Source of the DNA: Clostridiales bacterium
Lineage (GTDB): Bacteria; Bacillota; Clostridia; Oscillospirales; Oscillospiraceae
Direction: 5' to 3'
Length of the DNA: 52,026 nt
Assembly: GCA_019420945.1 (NCBI GenBank)
Contig: JAHZGF010000028.1
Location: 1-52,026 of the forward strand
The translations under genes were made by a program, and so were the position numbers. This document shows positions 14,308 to 22,575 of this stretch, in pieces. How positions within the stretch are numbered: position 1 is the first letter of the stretch; each line of letters starts with the position of its first letter. The notes beneath the pieces are model-generated. The model had not been told where the DNA came from, searched no databases, and saw only the letters and a program-made list of their open reading frames with translations.

Positions 14308-15711
14308 TCACTCAAAATGGATCTTCTTCCGCTCTATTTTTCCCCAGGCATGCTTTTTCTGCTTGTACCCAATCAGCGCCGTGGCCCGAACCCAGGCCAT
14401 GATGAAACGAAGGCAAGATACTTCCAGCACACACAGGCCAATGGCCTTGAGCACATCGGACAGCGTCAGCTTCAAATCAACGGTATGTATCCGGGCAAAA
14501 AACGCTGTCAGCGACAAAATGGCTGAGTACACCACATAAATGGCAAAAAACAGAATCATAAAGGGCACGTTGATCAAATCCACTGCAAAGGCCAGTACCA
14601 TGGTGGCAATGCCGAAAATCTCAATATAAGGGGAAAGCAGCTCATAGATCAGGAAATACAGATAGGACACCATGCCCACCAGGCCATATTTGGGATTGGC
14701 CAGCATTCTGCTGTGCCGGGTCAGGGTCTGGAACAGGCCGATATGCCAGCGGCGGCGCTGCTTGCGCAAATCCCGCAGCGTTTCCGGCGCCTGGGTCCAG
14801 CAGATGGCATCGGTGGCATAGCGGATTCGATAAGGGATATTGTGCTCCCGGCAAAACACATGGAGCTTGACCACCAGTTCCATATCCTCTCCCATGGTGC
14901 TGGCGTCATATCCCCCCGCATCGATCACCACGCTCTTTTTGAACAGACCAAAGGCCCCGGAGATAATGATGCTGCCGTTGAATTTATCAAACAGGATACG
15001 GGCGGCCAGGAAGGAGCGGTCATATTCCAGCACCTGCATACAGGGCAGCACTTGGTTGGGCAGATGGTAAGAGATGACCCGTCCGTTTTGGATCTCTGTG
15101 CCGTTACAGGGCCGGACGGCGCCTCCCACCGCCACCACGTTGCCCTCCTCAATCACCGGTCGCACAATTTTCTCCAGAGAGTCGTTCTGCAAAACTGAAT
15201 CTGCGTCCATGCAGATGAAATAAGGATATTTGGAGGCGTTGATTCCCATGTTCAGCGCATCGGCCTTTCCACCGTTCTGTTTCCGAATCAGCGTAATCGG
15301 CACCTTGAATTCTGAGGTTTCAAACACGGCAATCTCCGGCTGGCAGGGTATGCTGCGATGGATGGGTCGGTTGATCTGATGCATGTGAAAGGTGCGCTGC
15401 AATATCTCCGAGGTTCCATCAGAAGAACCGTCATCCACAATCACGATCTCATAGAGTTTATATTCCAGGCACAGCAGGGACCGAATCGTGGCCTCGATGG
15501 TCACCTCTTCATTGTAGGCCGGCACCACAATGGTCACAGGCACATAGTAGTCCTGGAGCAGCTCATTTTTTAACTGGTTCCGGCGCCGAAGCTGGTAGAG
15601 GGTGGAGGATCCCACCGTGACGGACAGAAACAGAAAGCTGGCATAGCCAATCATGTACAGCACAAAAAAGACGCCCACATACTCCAAAAAAAGTTTGATT
15701 GCATCCATCAT
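14308..15711 (-). CDS. Processive family-2 glycosyltransferase, cellulose/hyaluronan-synthase-like, without PilZ
   Basis: The 467-residue membrane enzyme is expected to polymerise and export a beta-linked polysaccharide from UDP-sugars. N-terminal membrane segments (~10-32) precede the GT-A domain. Its substrate aspartates are in VDDGSSDGT (~92-100) and MDADS (168-172), the catalytic base in MGEDMEL (~273-279), and the processivity motif QRRRW is at 318-322. Several membrane helices follow (~343-445). Unlike BcsA it ends without a PilZ domain, so it cannot bind c-di-GMP by that route. The ribosome site is weak and the HEAT gene stop is only seven bases upstream, which suggests translational coupling. 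The product (cellulose or another glycan) cannot be read from the sequence. Confidence 0.9.
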   Translation of the reverse strand: MMDAIKLFLEYVGVFFVLYMIGYASFLFLSVTVGSSTLYQLRRRNQLKNELLQDYYVPVTIVVPAYNEEVTIEATIRSLLCLEYKLYEIVIVDDGSSDGTSEILQRTFHMHQINRPIHRSIPCQPEIAVFETSEFKVPITLIRKQNGGKADALNMGINASKYPYFICMDADSVLQNDSLEKIVRPVIEEGNVVAVGGAVRPCNGTEIQNGRVISYHLPNQVLPCMQVLEYDRSFLAARILFDKFNGSIIISGAFGLFKKSVVIDAGGYDASTMGEDMELVVKLHVFCREHNIPYRIRYATDAICWTQAPETLRDLRKQRRRWHIGLFQTLTRHSRMLANPKYGLVGMVSYLYFLIYELLSPYIEIFGIATMVLAFAVDLINVPFMILFFAIYVVYSAILSLTAFFARIHTVDLKLTLSDVLKAIGLCVLEVSCLRFIMAWVRATALIGYKQKKHAWGKIERKKIHFE

Positions 15712-15718
15712 TGCTCTG

Positions 15719-16822
15719 TTACACGCTCGCTTTCTGCATCCTGCGGGACTCCAACCGATATGTAATCATCTCCCGGGCATACCGGTCATTCCCGTTCATA
15801 ATGTCAATCAAATCGTCATAGGTCACCTGCAGGGCCTCCAGGCTCACTGCAGCGGCATAGCGCACATACCAATTGGCACTGTGCAGGGCATTTTTCAGCG
15901 CATCGATCACCCGTTCCCCGGGATACCCGGCCAGAGCGGACACACTGACCGTGGTGTATTCCCATTTCAAGGGATCACTGTCCTCTGCAAAGGCCAGCAG
16001 CGGCTCCAGGGCCGGCTCATAGGGATAGCGACCAAAGTATCGGATGGCCGCCAACCGCAGTTCTTTTCCCATCCGCTCATTCTGCATGATGGCAAACATC
16101 TCCCGGGTATAGGCGCCGCTCCGGAAGCGGATATAATTCAAAATGGCCAGCTGGGTGTGCTCCGAAAAAGAAGAGAGTTCATCCCACAGGCTGTGAATCA
16201 ACGCATCATGGTCCCCGGTAAAGGACAGCAGTCCCTCCGTCAGGATCTTTTCGTGAATGAATATCTCTCCGGAGTCCTGCAGTTTCAGGGCCGTCAAAAT
16301 ATGATCCACATTGCCGAAGGCGTAAAGGGCCTGCAAGCCGTTGACCCGACAGTATAAGTTATCCTTCTCCACATACTCCAGCAGCACCTCTTGAATGGAC
16401 TGGATGTCCATATGCCGCTGCAGCATATAACGGGAGAGGATATAGGAAAAATAAGCGGCCTGGGTATTTTCCCGTTTTCCATAGACCACACCCAAATACA
16501 GCGCCACAGACTGGATTTGAGTAAGATAGTCCTGTACAAGAGGATCCATTCCATCCTTCACAAGGGGCTTCAACACTCGGTCAAAGGCTATCAGATATTT
16601 GATTCGCCGGAGCTTGTGTTGGAGGTACGCAATATGAGCCTCCTCCACCGCCTCTCCCCGTCTGACCCGCTCGATCTGGAGTTGGATCACCCCGGCCATC
16701 TTCTGGCTCCGTTTGTTCAGTCGGGGCTCACTGCTCTTGAGCAGCAGATTATAGATCATGTTAAATACAATCATACTGGCGCACACGGCCCCGTAGATGT
16801 AGATCATGACCTCGACTCTCAT
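15719..16822 (-). CDS. Membrane-anchored HEAT-repeat protein of the polysaccharide island
   Basis: A membrane helix at ~residues 5-27 (MIYIYGAVCASMIVFNMIYNLLL) anchors a 340-residue, entirely helical region. In the second half, repeats have the HEAT pattern (ELRLAAIRYFGRYPYEPALEPLL, YTTVSVSALAGYPGERVIDAL, WYVRYAAAVSLEALQ), each about 30-35 residues. HEAT arrays are protein-docking scaffolds. The AGGAGG site is six bases before the ATG. Sitting between the hydrolase and the synthase, it is a plausible scaffold or accessory subunit of the synthase, much as clostridial cellulose-type operons encode accessory membrane proteins. No enzymatic motif is seen. Confidence 0.75.
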   Translation of the reverse strand: MRVEVMIYIYGAVCASMIVFNMIYNLLLKSSEPRLNKRSQKMAGVIQLQIERVRRGEAVEEAHIAYLQHKLRRIKYLIAFDRVLKPLVKDGMDPLVQDYLTQIQSVALYLGVVYGKRENTQAAYFSYILSRYMLQRHMDIQSIQEVLLEYVEKDNLYCRVNGLQALYAFGNVDHILTALKLQDSGEIFIHEKILTEGLLSFTGDHDALIHSLWDELSSFSEHTQLAILNYIRFRSGAYTREMFAIMQNERMGKELRLAAIRYFGRYPYEPALEPLLAFAEDSDPLKWEYTTVSVSALAGYPGERVIDALKNALHSANWYVRYAAAVSLEALQVTYDDLIDIMNGNDRYAREMITYRLESRRMQKASV

Positions 16823-16847
16823 GCGTTCCCTCCTCTCTCAGGTTCAT

Positions 16848-19103
16848 TCAAGGCGTTTGGGCCCAATAGTCCTTCAACATATAATAGGATTCCTTCAGCC
16901 GTTCGTGGTAGGTGACGGTTTTTCCCCACCCCTGCAAGGGGAACGACTCCATGGCGATTCGCACGCCTCCGTGGTCTCCGTCGGCGATGCCCACATACAT
17001 CTCGTCAATCTGGATGTACTCCACTCCGTAATGTTCATAGTAATCGTCGTGAATCATCATCTCCGAAGGATTGGCGAAGTTCAGCAGCTGCCAGGGCAGC
17101 TTCAGCTCCACATAGTCCCCAGCAAAACAAAAATCTGCCAGAGAATTAAAGTCCTCCGATGCCGGGTTTGCGTTGCCGTAGGTCAGCAGGCCGGTCTCAT
17201 AAACTTCAGCCGAAATCTTCCAGTCTCCGGTAAGCTGCGGTGTTGCCATTTCTAGAATCAGCGATATAGGGCGAAATATGGGAGTATCCGCATCCACCGG
17301 CTCCAGATACGGATCCCGGTCTTCGGTGTCATGGAGGTACATAGCCCGCAACACCTCGTACCGCTCCTGCACAAACAGGCGGCTGTTGTCCTGGCCATCG
17401 ATCACCAGAAGGAAATCACAGGGCCGCTCAAAGGACACGTCATAATTTTCGCAGTAGGTGCTGCCGGTCTTGGGGGTGGTGTCAATGGGCATGTAAAGGA
17501 CGTCGCTCTCAGGGTCAAAGTTCTTCTTTTCCAGGAGAAAATAGAGAAATTTCTCATCATATTTCATGGAAAGGCTCATGGTGTCGTTGCTCAACACCAG
17601 GTCCTCCTGGGTCCATTCCGAAAGATCCCCGTCCACATAACAGATGCTCTCCTCTTTTCCGGGATCAAAGGACAAAAGGCCGAAATACTGCTCGTTGGTC
17701 TGGTAATCGCTCCAGTAAGGGGTGTTGTCCAGATCCACTGCGTGCATGGTATTCCAGGTGCGTTTGAACCACTCATCCTGCCAGGTAAACACACAGCTGC
17801 CGGCGCAGCCGGCGGCCATAATGTCCTCATAACAGTCGATGATGGCCTGGCCCTGTTCCTGTTCGGACATATTCCCTTGATTCCGGCCCGTATTGATATC
17901 TCTGTGAGCCATGCCCCGGCCCGTGGACACTCCGTATTCCGAGATCACCACGGGAATGGTGTGGTAATTGGTGAGGGCCTTCAGATAGGTGTAGTAGGTG
18001 TTGATCTCACCGCTGTCATCCAGATAGTCCGCCGCAGCACCACCAGGAAGGTAATTCTCTATGGGTACTCCCTCTGCATTGCTGTATTCCTCCAGAATAT
18101 CATTTTTCTCCATCTCATCTGAATCTGAACCTACCTCAAGCGAGTGGACCATATAGTTCAGATAGTCCGGATAATATGGATAAACATGGTAGGAGGCAAA
18201 CCGGCCTGAAATAAAGGCCTCCGTGGAGCGGATGTGCTCCACATCCACCGCTGCGCACTTCATGAAAAATTGAGTAATGGGTGCGGAGTAAGAAAAGGGG
18301 TCCGTAGTGGGCCAGTTGGAGAAGGCCACCAGCCGTTGCTGCTTGTAGCGCTGGCTCTCATATTCGATCATCTTATCCCCTACTTCGCACAGCATAGCCT
18401 CAAAGGGAGAGGCATCCTCGGTGGTATACAGGTAGGTCCCTTGATACTGGTTTCTGTCGGGATATTTGTGATCGGTGTAAGTAACCGTCACATCCTCCCA
18501 CTCCACGCCGATGATGTAGCCGATCACCCACTGGGACACATCCTTGCGGTAAGACCCGGAACCCAGTCCGTAGCCCAAAGACAGGTTCTTTTTGCCGTGG
18601 AGAATGTCCACCACGGTCCGGCAATCCTGGATCAGGGTCTGCTGAAAGTCTTCGGAGTAGGCGTCCCGATGGGAGTTCTGAATATAGTCGTTGACCCATA
18701 CCCCGTGGATCAGCCACAATGGTTCCTGGCCCTCCTGTTCCCGCTGGGTGTTGTACTCAAAAAAGGCATTGTAAAAGTCATCCTGGAGAATGGTGTAGAC
18801 CCGGATGGTATTGGCCCCCATCTCCTGAATCCAGCCGAACCAGCGCAGATAGGTCTCCTTGTCGATGGCGTAGTCAGTGGCCCACTTTCCCGGCAGGCCC
18901 ACTCCCATATTGACTCCCCGGATTTCAAAGGGCACCTTTTCCCCATCCCGCTCCATATAGATGGTATCTGCGTCATTGGTCATAAACGCCGTCACCGGGG
19001 CATCCGGATTCAAGTCCAAATAAATTCCGAAGCGATAGTAGGCAGTATGTATGCCAAAGGCCAGCAATACCAGAATGCAGGCGCAGATAATGAATTTTTT
19101 CAA
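16848..19103 (-). CDS. Membrane-anchored glycoside hydrolase-like protein with C-terminal beta domain
   Basis: Of 751 residues, the first ~25 form an uncleaved-looking membrane anchor (FIICACILVLLAFGIHTAYY). Residues ~45-470 resemble a clan-A TIM barrel: FEIRGVNMGVGLPG, GANTIRVYTIL, a candidate acid/base Glu in GVEWED, and a candidate nucleophile Glu in VVISEYGVSTG. The remaining ~280 residues are beta-rich with a CBM9-like flavour (SLSMKYDEKFLYFLLEKK, VLYMPIDTTP, FLLVIDGQ). It would act outside the cell on the nascent polysaccharide, like the hydrolases found in cellulose-type operons. The TTG start has GGGAG five bases upstream. The exact family and substrate are not resolved. Confidence 0.75.
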   Translation of the reverse strand: MKKFIICACILVLLAFGIHTAYYRFGIYLDLNPDAPVTAFMTNDADTIYMERDGEKVPFEIRGVNMGVGLPGKWATDYAIDKETYLRWFGWIQEMGANTIRVYTILQDDFYNAFFEYNTQREQEGQEPLWLIHGVWVNDYIQNSHRDAYSEDFQQTLIQDCRTVVDILHGKKNLSLGYGLGSGSYRKDVSQWVIGYIIGVEWEDVTVTYTDHKYPDRNQYQGTYLYTTEDASPFEAMLCEVGDKMIEYESQRYKQQRLVAFSNWPTTDPFSYSAPITQFFMKCAAVDVEHIRSTEAFISGRFASYHVYPYYPDYLNYMVHSLEVGSDSDEMEKNDILEEYSNAEGVPIENYLPGGAAADYLDDSGEINTYYTYLKALTNYHTIPVVISEYGVSTGRGMAHRDINTGRNQGNMSEQEQGQAIIDCYEDIMAAGCAGSCVFTWQDEWFKRTWNTMHAVDLDNTPYWSDYQTNEQYFGLLSFDPGKEESICYVDGDLSEWTQEDLVLSNDTMSLSMKYDEKFLYFLLEKKNFDPESDVLYMPIDTTPKTGSTYCENYDVSFERPCDFLLVIDGQDNSRLFVQERYEVLRAMYLHDTEDRDPYLEPVDADTPIFRPISLILEMATPQLTGDWKISAEVYETGLLTYGNANPASEDFNSLADFCFAGDYVELKLPWQLLNFANPSEMMIHDDYYEHYGVEYIQIDEMYVGIADGDHGGVRIAMESFPLQGWGKTVTYHERLKESYYMLKDYWAQTP

Positions 19104-19125
19104 GGCATCTCCCGCCTCCTTCTCC

Positions 19126-20592
19126 TCAGTGATTGTATTTCTTTACCTTGGACTCATGGCAGTATTGAAGCAATACCTCTATGTTCTCGTCCATCCAAGA
19201 TCCTCGCTCATATATGAACTGTTGAATCTGTTCTACTGCCTCTGCATGACTCTGGGGATTGCGGGACTTGGGTTTCAGGGGAGTAAACTTCTCAAAGGTA
19301 TAGCCCCACACCTCAAAGTTCCGGTCAATGGCCGGCCCCAAATATTCCGTCACCTGCTTGGTGTAGTCGATTAAGTAGTCTTCATTCAGATAAGATTCTC
19401 GCAGTTCATGATAACGCTGAATAACACGGTTGACAAAATACTCGTCCTTCGTCAACATCAAAAACCACCGTGTGCCCTGCATCATAAACCGCTGTGGAGA
19501 CATAAATTCCTCACTGTAATTGTCACAGGCCGAGTTAAAATCCCAGATCACCATGTTGTATTTGCCGCCAATATCTCGATATAGATAGGTGGACAGCCAC
19601 CCGGCGTCATAGTTGGTGGTGAACTCATTGATGATAAAGTAATCCACAAAGGATTGGACATCGATATCATTGTAATATCCGTAGTCATCGGTGTCGTAGT
19701 CGTAGGAGTACAGCCCCTTTTCAAAATCTGAGACCTCTTGGGCAATTGCATCCACCAGTTCCTGCGTGAGCTGCCCTGATCTTGGATACTGGATATCCAG
19801 TACTCTCATATTGCGGTAGGAATAGTTGACAAAGGTATCAAGGTTTTTGAGCTCGTTGCTGCTGCCCTGGTCCAGCCGCAATACATAGCCGGTCTTGTTG
19901 GTCCCGTCCACCGGCTCGGAGACATCCACCCGGCAGTCCTCTCCGTTGGTGATGGTCTCCATCATCACATACAGCCCCAGATATTCCCCGTCCAGAATCA
20001 CTTCACAGAAGCGCACGTTGGGGGCATAGTCCATAAACTCCCCGGTGATGTTGTACCACATGTAGTTGCGAATCAGACTCTTGTCCAGATAGGGGCCGTG
20101 GAGGGCCCACTCATAGTGGGAGGCCATCCCCATAACCTCTTCGGAGCGATAATCGCCGTCCTCGTCTACTAGCCGCAGAAGGTAGTTCTTCTTATCAAAG
20201 TAGCGGGAGGAATTGCCCCGGATTCGGATTTGTATATCCGATTCCAGATCCGGTTCATCTGAGGGGTGGTGATTGTGAGAATCATCTGAGAGGATGGAGA
20301 CATGGGCATCGAGCATCTTTTCCCCCTCCACCGTCAGGGTGCTTCCAATTTCCTCCCCGTCTTCGCCTCGGATGGGTTCCCCGGGCATCTCCTGCCCGCC
20401 GGTGTCAATGATGACCAGCGGAAGATGGGTACACAGCTCGCTGCCATCACAGTCACAGCCCGCGTCGGGCTGTCGGGCCATCTGGTGCTGATGATATCTG
20501 CTTTGATCATTGCCGATGTTCAGCATTGTGAGCAGTACCGCCACCACCACAATCAACACCGCCGCTGCAACGCCGGCCAAGCGGTATTTCAC
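19126..20592 (-). CDS. cotH: CotH-like protein kinase, membrane anchored
   Basis: The protein has 488 residues with an N-terminal anchor (~5-24) followed by an extracellular domain. CotH kinase features are IRIRGNSSR, a following Lys-rich KKNYLLRL (ATP-lysine candidate), YVMMETI and IWDFNSACDN with a metal-binding Asp region. CotH of Bacillus is an atypical kinase that phosphorylates spore-coat proteins; here there are no coat genes nearby. A GTG start follows AAAGGAGG at eight bases. Its neighbours (VTC and DUF4956) form a trio often found together; possible targets here are the hydrolase, the glycan itself or another surface protein, which is open. Confidence 0.88.
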   Translation of the reverse strand: MKYRLAGVAAAVLIVVVAVLLTMLNIGNDQSRYHQHQMARQPDAGCDCDGSELCTHLPLVIIDTGGQEMPGEPIRGEDGEEIGSTLTVEGEKMLDAHVSILSDDSHNHHPSDEPDLESDIQIRIRGNSSRYFDKKNYLLRLVDEDGDYRSEEVMGMASHYEWALHGPYLDKSLIRNYMWYNITGEFMDYAPNVRFCEVILDGEYLGLYVMMETITNGEDCRVDVSEPVDGTNKTGYVLRLDQGSSNELKNLDTFVNYSYRNMRVLDIQYPRSGQLTQELVDAIAQEVSDFEKGLYSYDYDTDDYGYYNDIDVQSFVDYFIINEFTTNYDAGWLSTYLYRDIGGKYNMVIWDFNSACDNYSEEFMSPQRFMMQGTRWFLMLTKDEYFVNRVIQRYHELRESYLNEDYLIDYTKQVTEYLGPAIDRNFEVWGYTFEKFTPLKPKSRNPQSHAEAVEQIQQFIYERGSWMDENIEVLLQYCHESKVKKYNH

Positions 20593-20625
20593 TGCGTCTC
20601 CCTCCTTTCGCCAGTCTGTATAGGG

Positions 20626-21321
20626 TCAGCTGCTGATCTCGTCGTTCTGCATCACGATATTACAGTACTCAATATTCCCGATCTCATAGAGCGCGTCTGT
20701 GATGCTTTTGGCCTGGGCCCCGTTCTTCCGGGCCTTTGCGGTTTGCTCCATGGTGTGCTTGCCGATCTCATAAATGAATTCCACCGTGGTCTCCGTGGTA
20801 TTTTTCACCCGGAGATTGGCCTTCCGGGCATAATACTGAAAGACCAATGCCTCAATCCGTTCCTCATTGACCCGGGAAGAGCGGATGATCAGCAGCAGCC
20901 GGTCATCATTTTTGATACGGCCAAATACCAGCATGACCATGAAGATAAAGGCGCTGCCGACTGAGGCCACCAGGAAGTCACCTGCACCGCAGCAGATGCC
21001 CACCATAATGGTCCAGAAAATGTACACCGTATCCCGGGAGTCCTTGATGGCGGTCCGGAAACGGACAATGGACAGAGCACCCACCATACCCAGGGAGAGG
21101 GCAATGTTGTTGCCCAGCACCACCATCACCGACGTGGTAATTTCGGTGAGGGCCAGCAGCGATACGTTGAATTTTTTACTGTAAATGCTGCCCTCGTGGG
21201 AAATCAGATAGGAAAGATAGATAAAAATGCCGATCAGCGTGGCCATGGCCATACGCAGCAAAATGCTTTGGGGGTCCAGCTGGCCGGTATTCTCCATCAA
21301 TTCCAACAGCAATTTTTTCAT
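20626..21321 (-). CDS. DUF4956 membrane protein
   Basis: This 231-residue protein has about four membrane segments in residues ~18-135 (LRMAMATLIGIFIYLSYLI, ITTSVMVVLGNNIALSLGMVG, VYIFWTIMVGICCGAG, FIFMVMLVFG). Between segments two and three is the family signature GALSIVRFRTAIKD. The C-terminal ~95 residues form a soluble alpha/beta domain (LLLIIRSSRVNEERIEALVF). DUF4956 proteins commonly sit next to VTC-domain and CotH genes, as here, but their role is not established. It may be the membrane partner of the soluble VTC protein. Confidence 0.88.
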   Translation of the reverse strand: MKKLLLELMENTGQLDPQSILLRMAMATLIGIFIYLSYLISHEGSIYSKKFNVSLLALTEITTSVMVVLGNNIALSLGMVGALSIVRFRTAIKDSRDTVYIFWTIMVGICCGAGDFLVASVGSAFIFMVMLVFGRIKNDDRLLLIIRSSRVNEERIEALVFQYYARKANLRVKNTTETTVEFIYEIGKHTMEQTAKARKNGAQAKSITDALYEIGNIEYCNIVMQNDEISS

Positions 21322-21344
21322 GTTAATCCCTCTTCTGTTCTGTA

Positions 21345-22040
21345 TTAAAATCCAAACTTCAATGTAGCGCTTCTGGCCAAACAGTACTTGCTGACCGACA
21401 GCTCCGAGCGATCGGCCATATGCACCAGATTTTTAATATAGCTGAGCAGAAAACCGTTGTACTTTACCTCCAGCACCCCTTGAAAGGGGTCCAGCACCGG
21501 GTACAAATTCAGCTTTGGATCAAACAGATCAAAGCTGATCTCTGTAGCCCGGATCTGGTGATCCAAGGTAATGCGTATTTTGTTCTCCTTGGCCACAAAT
21601 GCCTTTCTGCGGTATTCCACAATGGTTTTGGGGCGGTAACACTGTCGATGAAGCAGACCGTAGCACTCCGATGCGAAGGGCTCCTCATATCCCAGCAGAC
21701 ATTCATATCGCCCCTGGGTCAATTGCTGCGCATCCGCCCTGGTCAGCCGAAGGGACCGCTTTTTCTGGTAGCTCCCCTGCTTCTGCTTCATTTCCAGCAT
21801 GGCAAAATCGTTGGATGGATCATAGATACGCAGGCGAATCTTGCGCCGCAGCTCCAATCCGTCAATTTTGTCCTGGTAATCGGTATCCTCCAGCGTGTCA
21901 AAATAGAGGGAGCGGATGCTGTATCCCTGAGGTCCGTTGTGGGCGTCCTGGATCATGACAGCTTCCAGCCGCCCGGAAAGCCTCTGGAGATCCACCGTAT
22001 TCATCAGGTACTTCTTTTCCTGGCGAAGCACTTCATTCAT
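21345..22040 (-). CDS. VTC-domain protein (polyphosphate-polymerase-like)
   Basis: The 231-residue soluble protein shows the tunnel-fold signature of VTC domains: EKKYLM near the start, SLYFDT, KIRLRIY, LEMKQKQG, QKKRSLRL, VEYRRKAF, RITLDHQI and LEVKYNGFL. In yeast Vtc4 this domain makes polyphosphate from ATP within a triphosphate tunnel. The basic and acidic strand residues that line the tunnel appear kept, so activity is plausible but unproven. First gene after the c-di-GMP riboswitch terminator; its expression should depend directly on read-through. GGAGGAG is a few bases before the ATG. Confidence 0.88.
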   Translation of the reverse strand: MNEVLRQEKKYLMNTVDLQRLSGRLEAVMIQDAHNGPQGYSIRSLYFDTLEDTDYQDKIDGLELRRKIRLRIYDPSNDFAMLEMKQKQGSYQKKRSLRLTRADAQQLTQGRYECLLGYEEPFASECYGLLHRQCYRPKTIVEYRRKAFVAKENKIRITLDHQIRATEISFDLFDPKLNLYPVLDPFQGVLEVKYNGFLLSYIKNLVHMADRSELSVSKYCLARSATLKFGF

Positions 22041-22054
22041 GCTCTCTCCTCCAC

Positions 22055-22106
22055 AAAAAAAGCTGCAAAGGGCATCGGCAGCAACGCCGAAAACACTTTG
22101 CAGCTT
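22055..22106 (-). terminator. Riboswitch-controlled terminator (expression platform)
   Basis: On the minus strand AAGCTGCAAAG (22106-22096) pairs perfectly with CTTTGCAGCTT (22070-22060), enclosing a small inner hairpin (TCGGC/GCCGA) and followed by TTTTTTT. Its first arm overlaps the last strand of the upstream riboswitch, so the two structures exclude each other. Confidence 0.93.
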
Positions 22107-22189
22107 GACGATCCTAGCATGTTCTGCCGTAGACTCACAGCTTTGCGTCGCCGCCTTTCAGCGGTTTTGCCCTATGCACTTGAACGTAC
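22100..22189 (-). promoter_or_regulatory. Cyclic-di-GMP-I (GEMM-I) riboswitch
   Basis: The minus strand has the conserved core in order: AGGGCAAAACC, a GCTGAAAGGC stem-loop with GAAA tetraloop, the invariant GACGCAAAGC, then GAGTCTA, a variable hairpin and CTAGGAT. This is the c-di-GMP-I class pattern, including tetraloop and receptor region. The closing stem can be drawn as GTACGTT (22189-22183, one bulge) with AGCTGC (22105-22100), weak and rich in G-U pairs. That 3' strand is also the first arm of the terminator, so ligand binding should prevent termination (ON switch; inferred). It controls the VTC-to-EAL gene block. Confidence 0.92.
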
Positions 22190-22218
22190 TTCGGGCATTG
22201 GCGCTTCCCTGGCCCTGC

Positions 22219-22575
22219 TTACGCAAGCTGGTTTAACGCCTCTACCGTCCGGAGATATTGGGCCTCCAGGGGCTCCATCCGCCCCTGGGCAGCGGCCAGG
22301 TCCTCTCCTCTTAAATCCTCCACCACCTGGCTCACCATGCGGAACAATTCCCCCATGGCCAAATTCCCCACAACCCCCTTCAGGGTGTGGGCCGCCGTAT
22401 AGGCCGCCGCGGTGTCCCTCTGTTCCAGCCCCTGCTTGAGCAGTGCAAAGTTTTCATCCTGGGGAAACCGCAGCAAAAACTTCAGCATCAGCCCGTCGTT
22501 GTTCATAAAGCGCTCCAGAGCCTCATCCACATTGATGCCTGCAGTCTCCAGCTGTTCCCTGATCTTCTGATCCAT
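22219..22575 (-). CDS. Hpt phosphotransfer protein
   Basis: A 118-residue all-helical protein with the phosphoacceptor histidine in AAHTLKGVVGNL (~residue 62), the Hpt signature. It should relay phosphate between the receiver domain of the hybrid kinase upstream and the receiver of the HD-GYP protein. It overlaps the HD-GYP gene by 53 bases in another frame, and its AAAGGAG ribosome site lies inside that gene, so translation is coupled. Its last codons contain CAGCTTG, complementary to CAAGCTG at the riboswitch end, a possible but distant pairing. The c-di-GMP riboswitch begins about 30 bases after the stop. Confidence 0.93.
   Translation of the reverse strand: MDQKIREQLETAGINVDEALERFMNNDGLMLKFLLRFPQDENFALLKQGLEQRDTAAAYTAAHTLKGVVGNLAMGELFRMVSQVVEDLRGEDLAAAQGRMEPLEAQYLRTVEALNQLA

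Noticed and set aside
14308..15711. PilZ c-di-GMP receptor domain in the glycosyltransferase
   Set aside because: The chain ends soon after the last membrane helix; no RxxxR...D/NxSxxG motif is seen.
16848..19103. Assignment of the hydrolase as beta-galactosidase or endoglucanase
   Set aside because: Only the general TIM-barrel acid/base and nucleophile contexts are visible; the family-specific residues could not be checked without a search.
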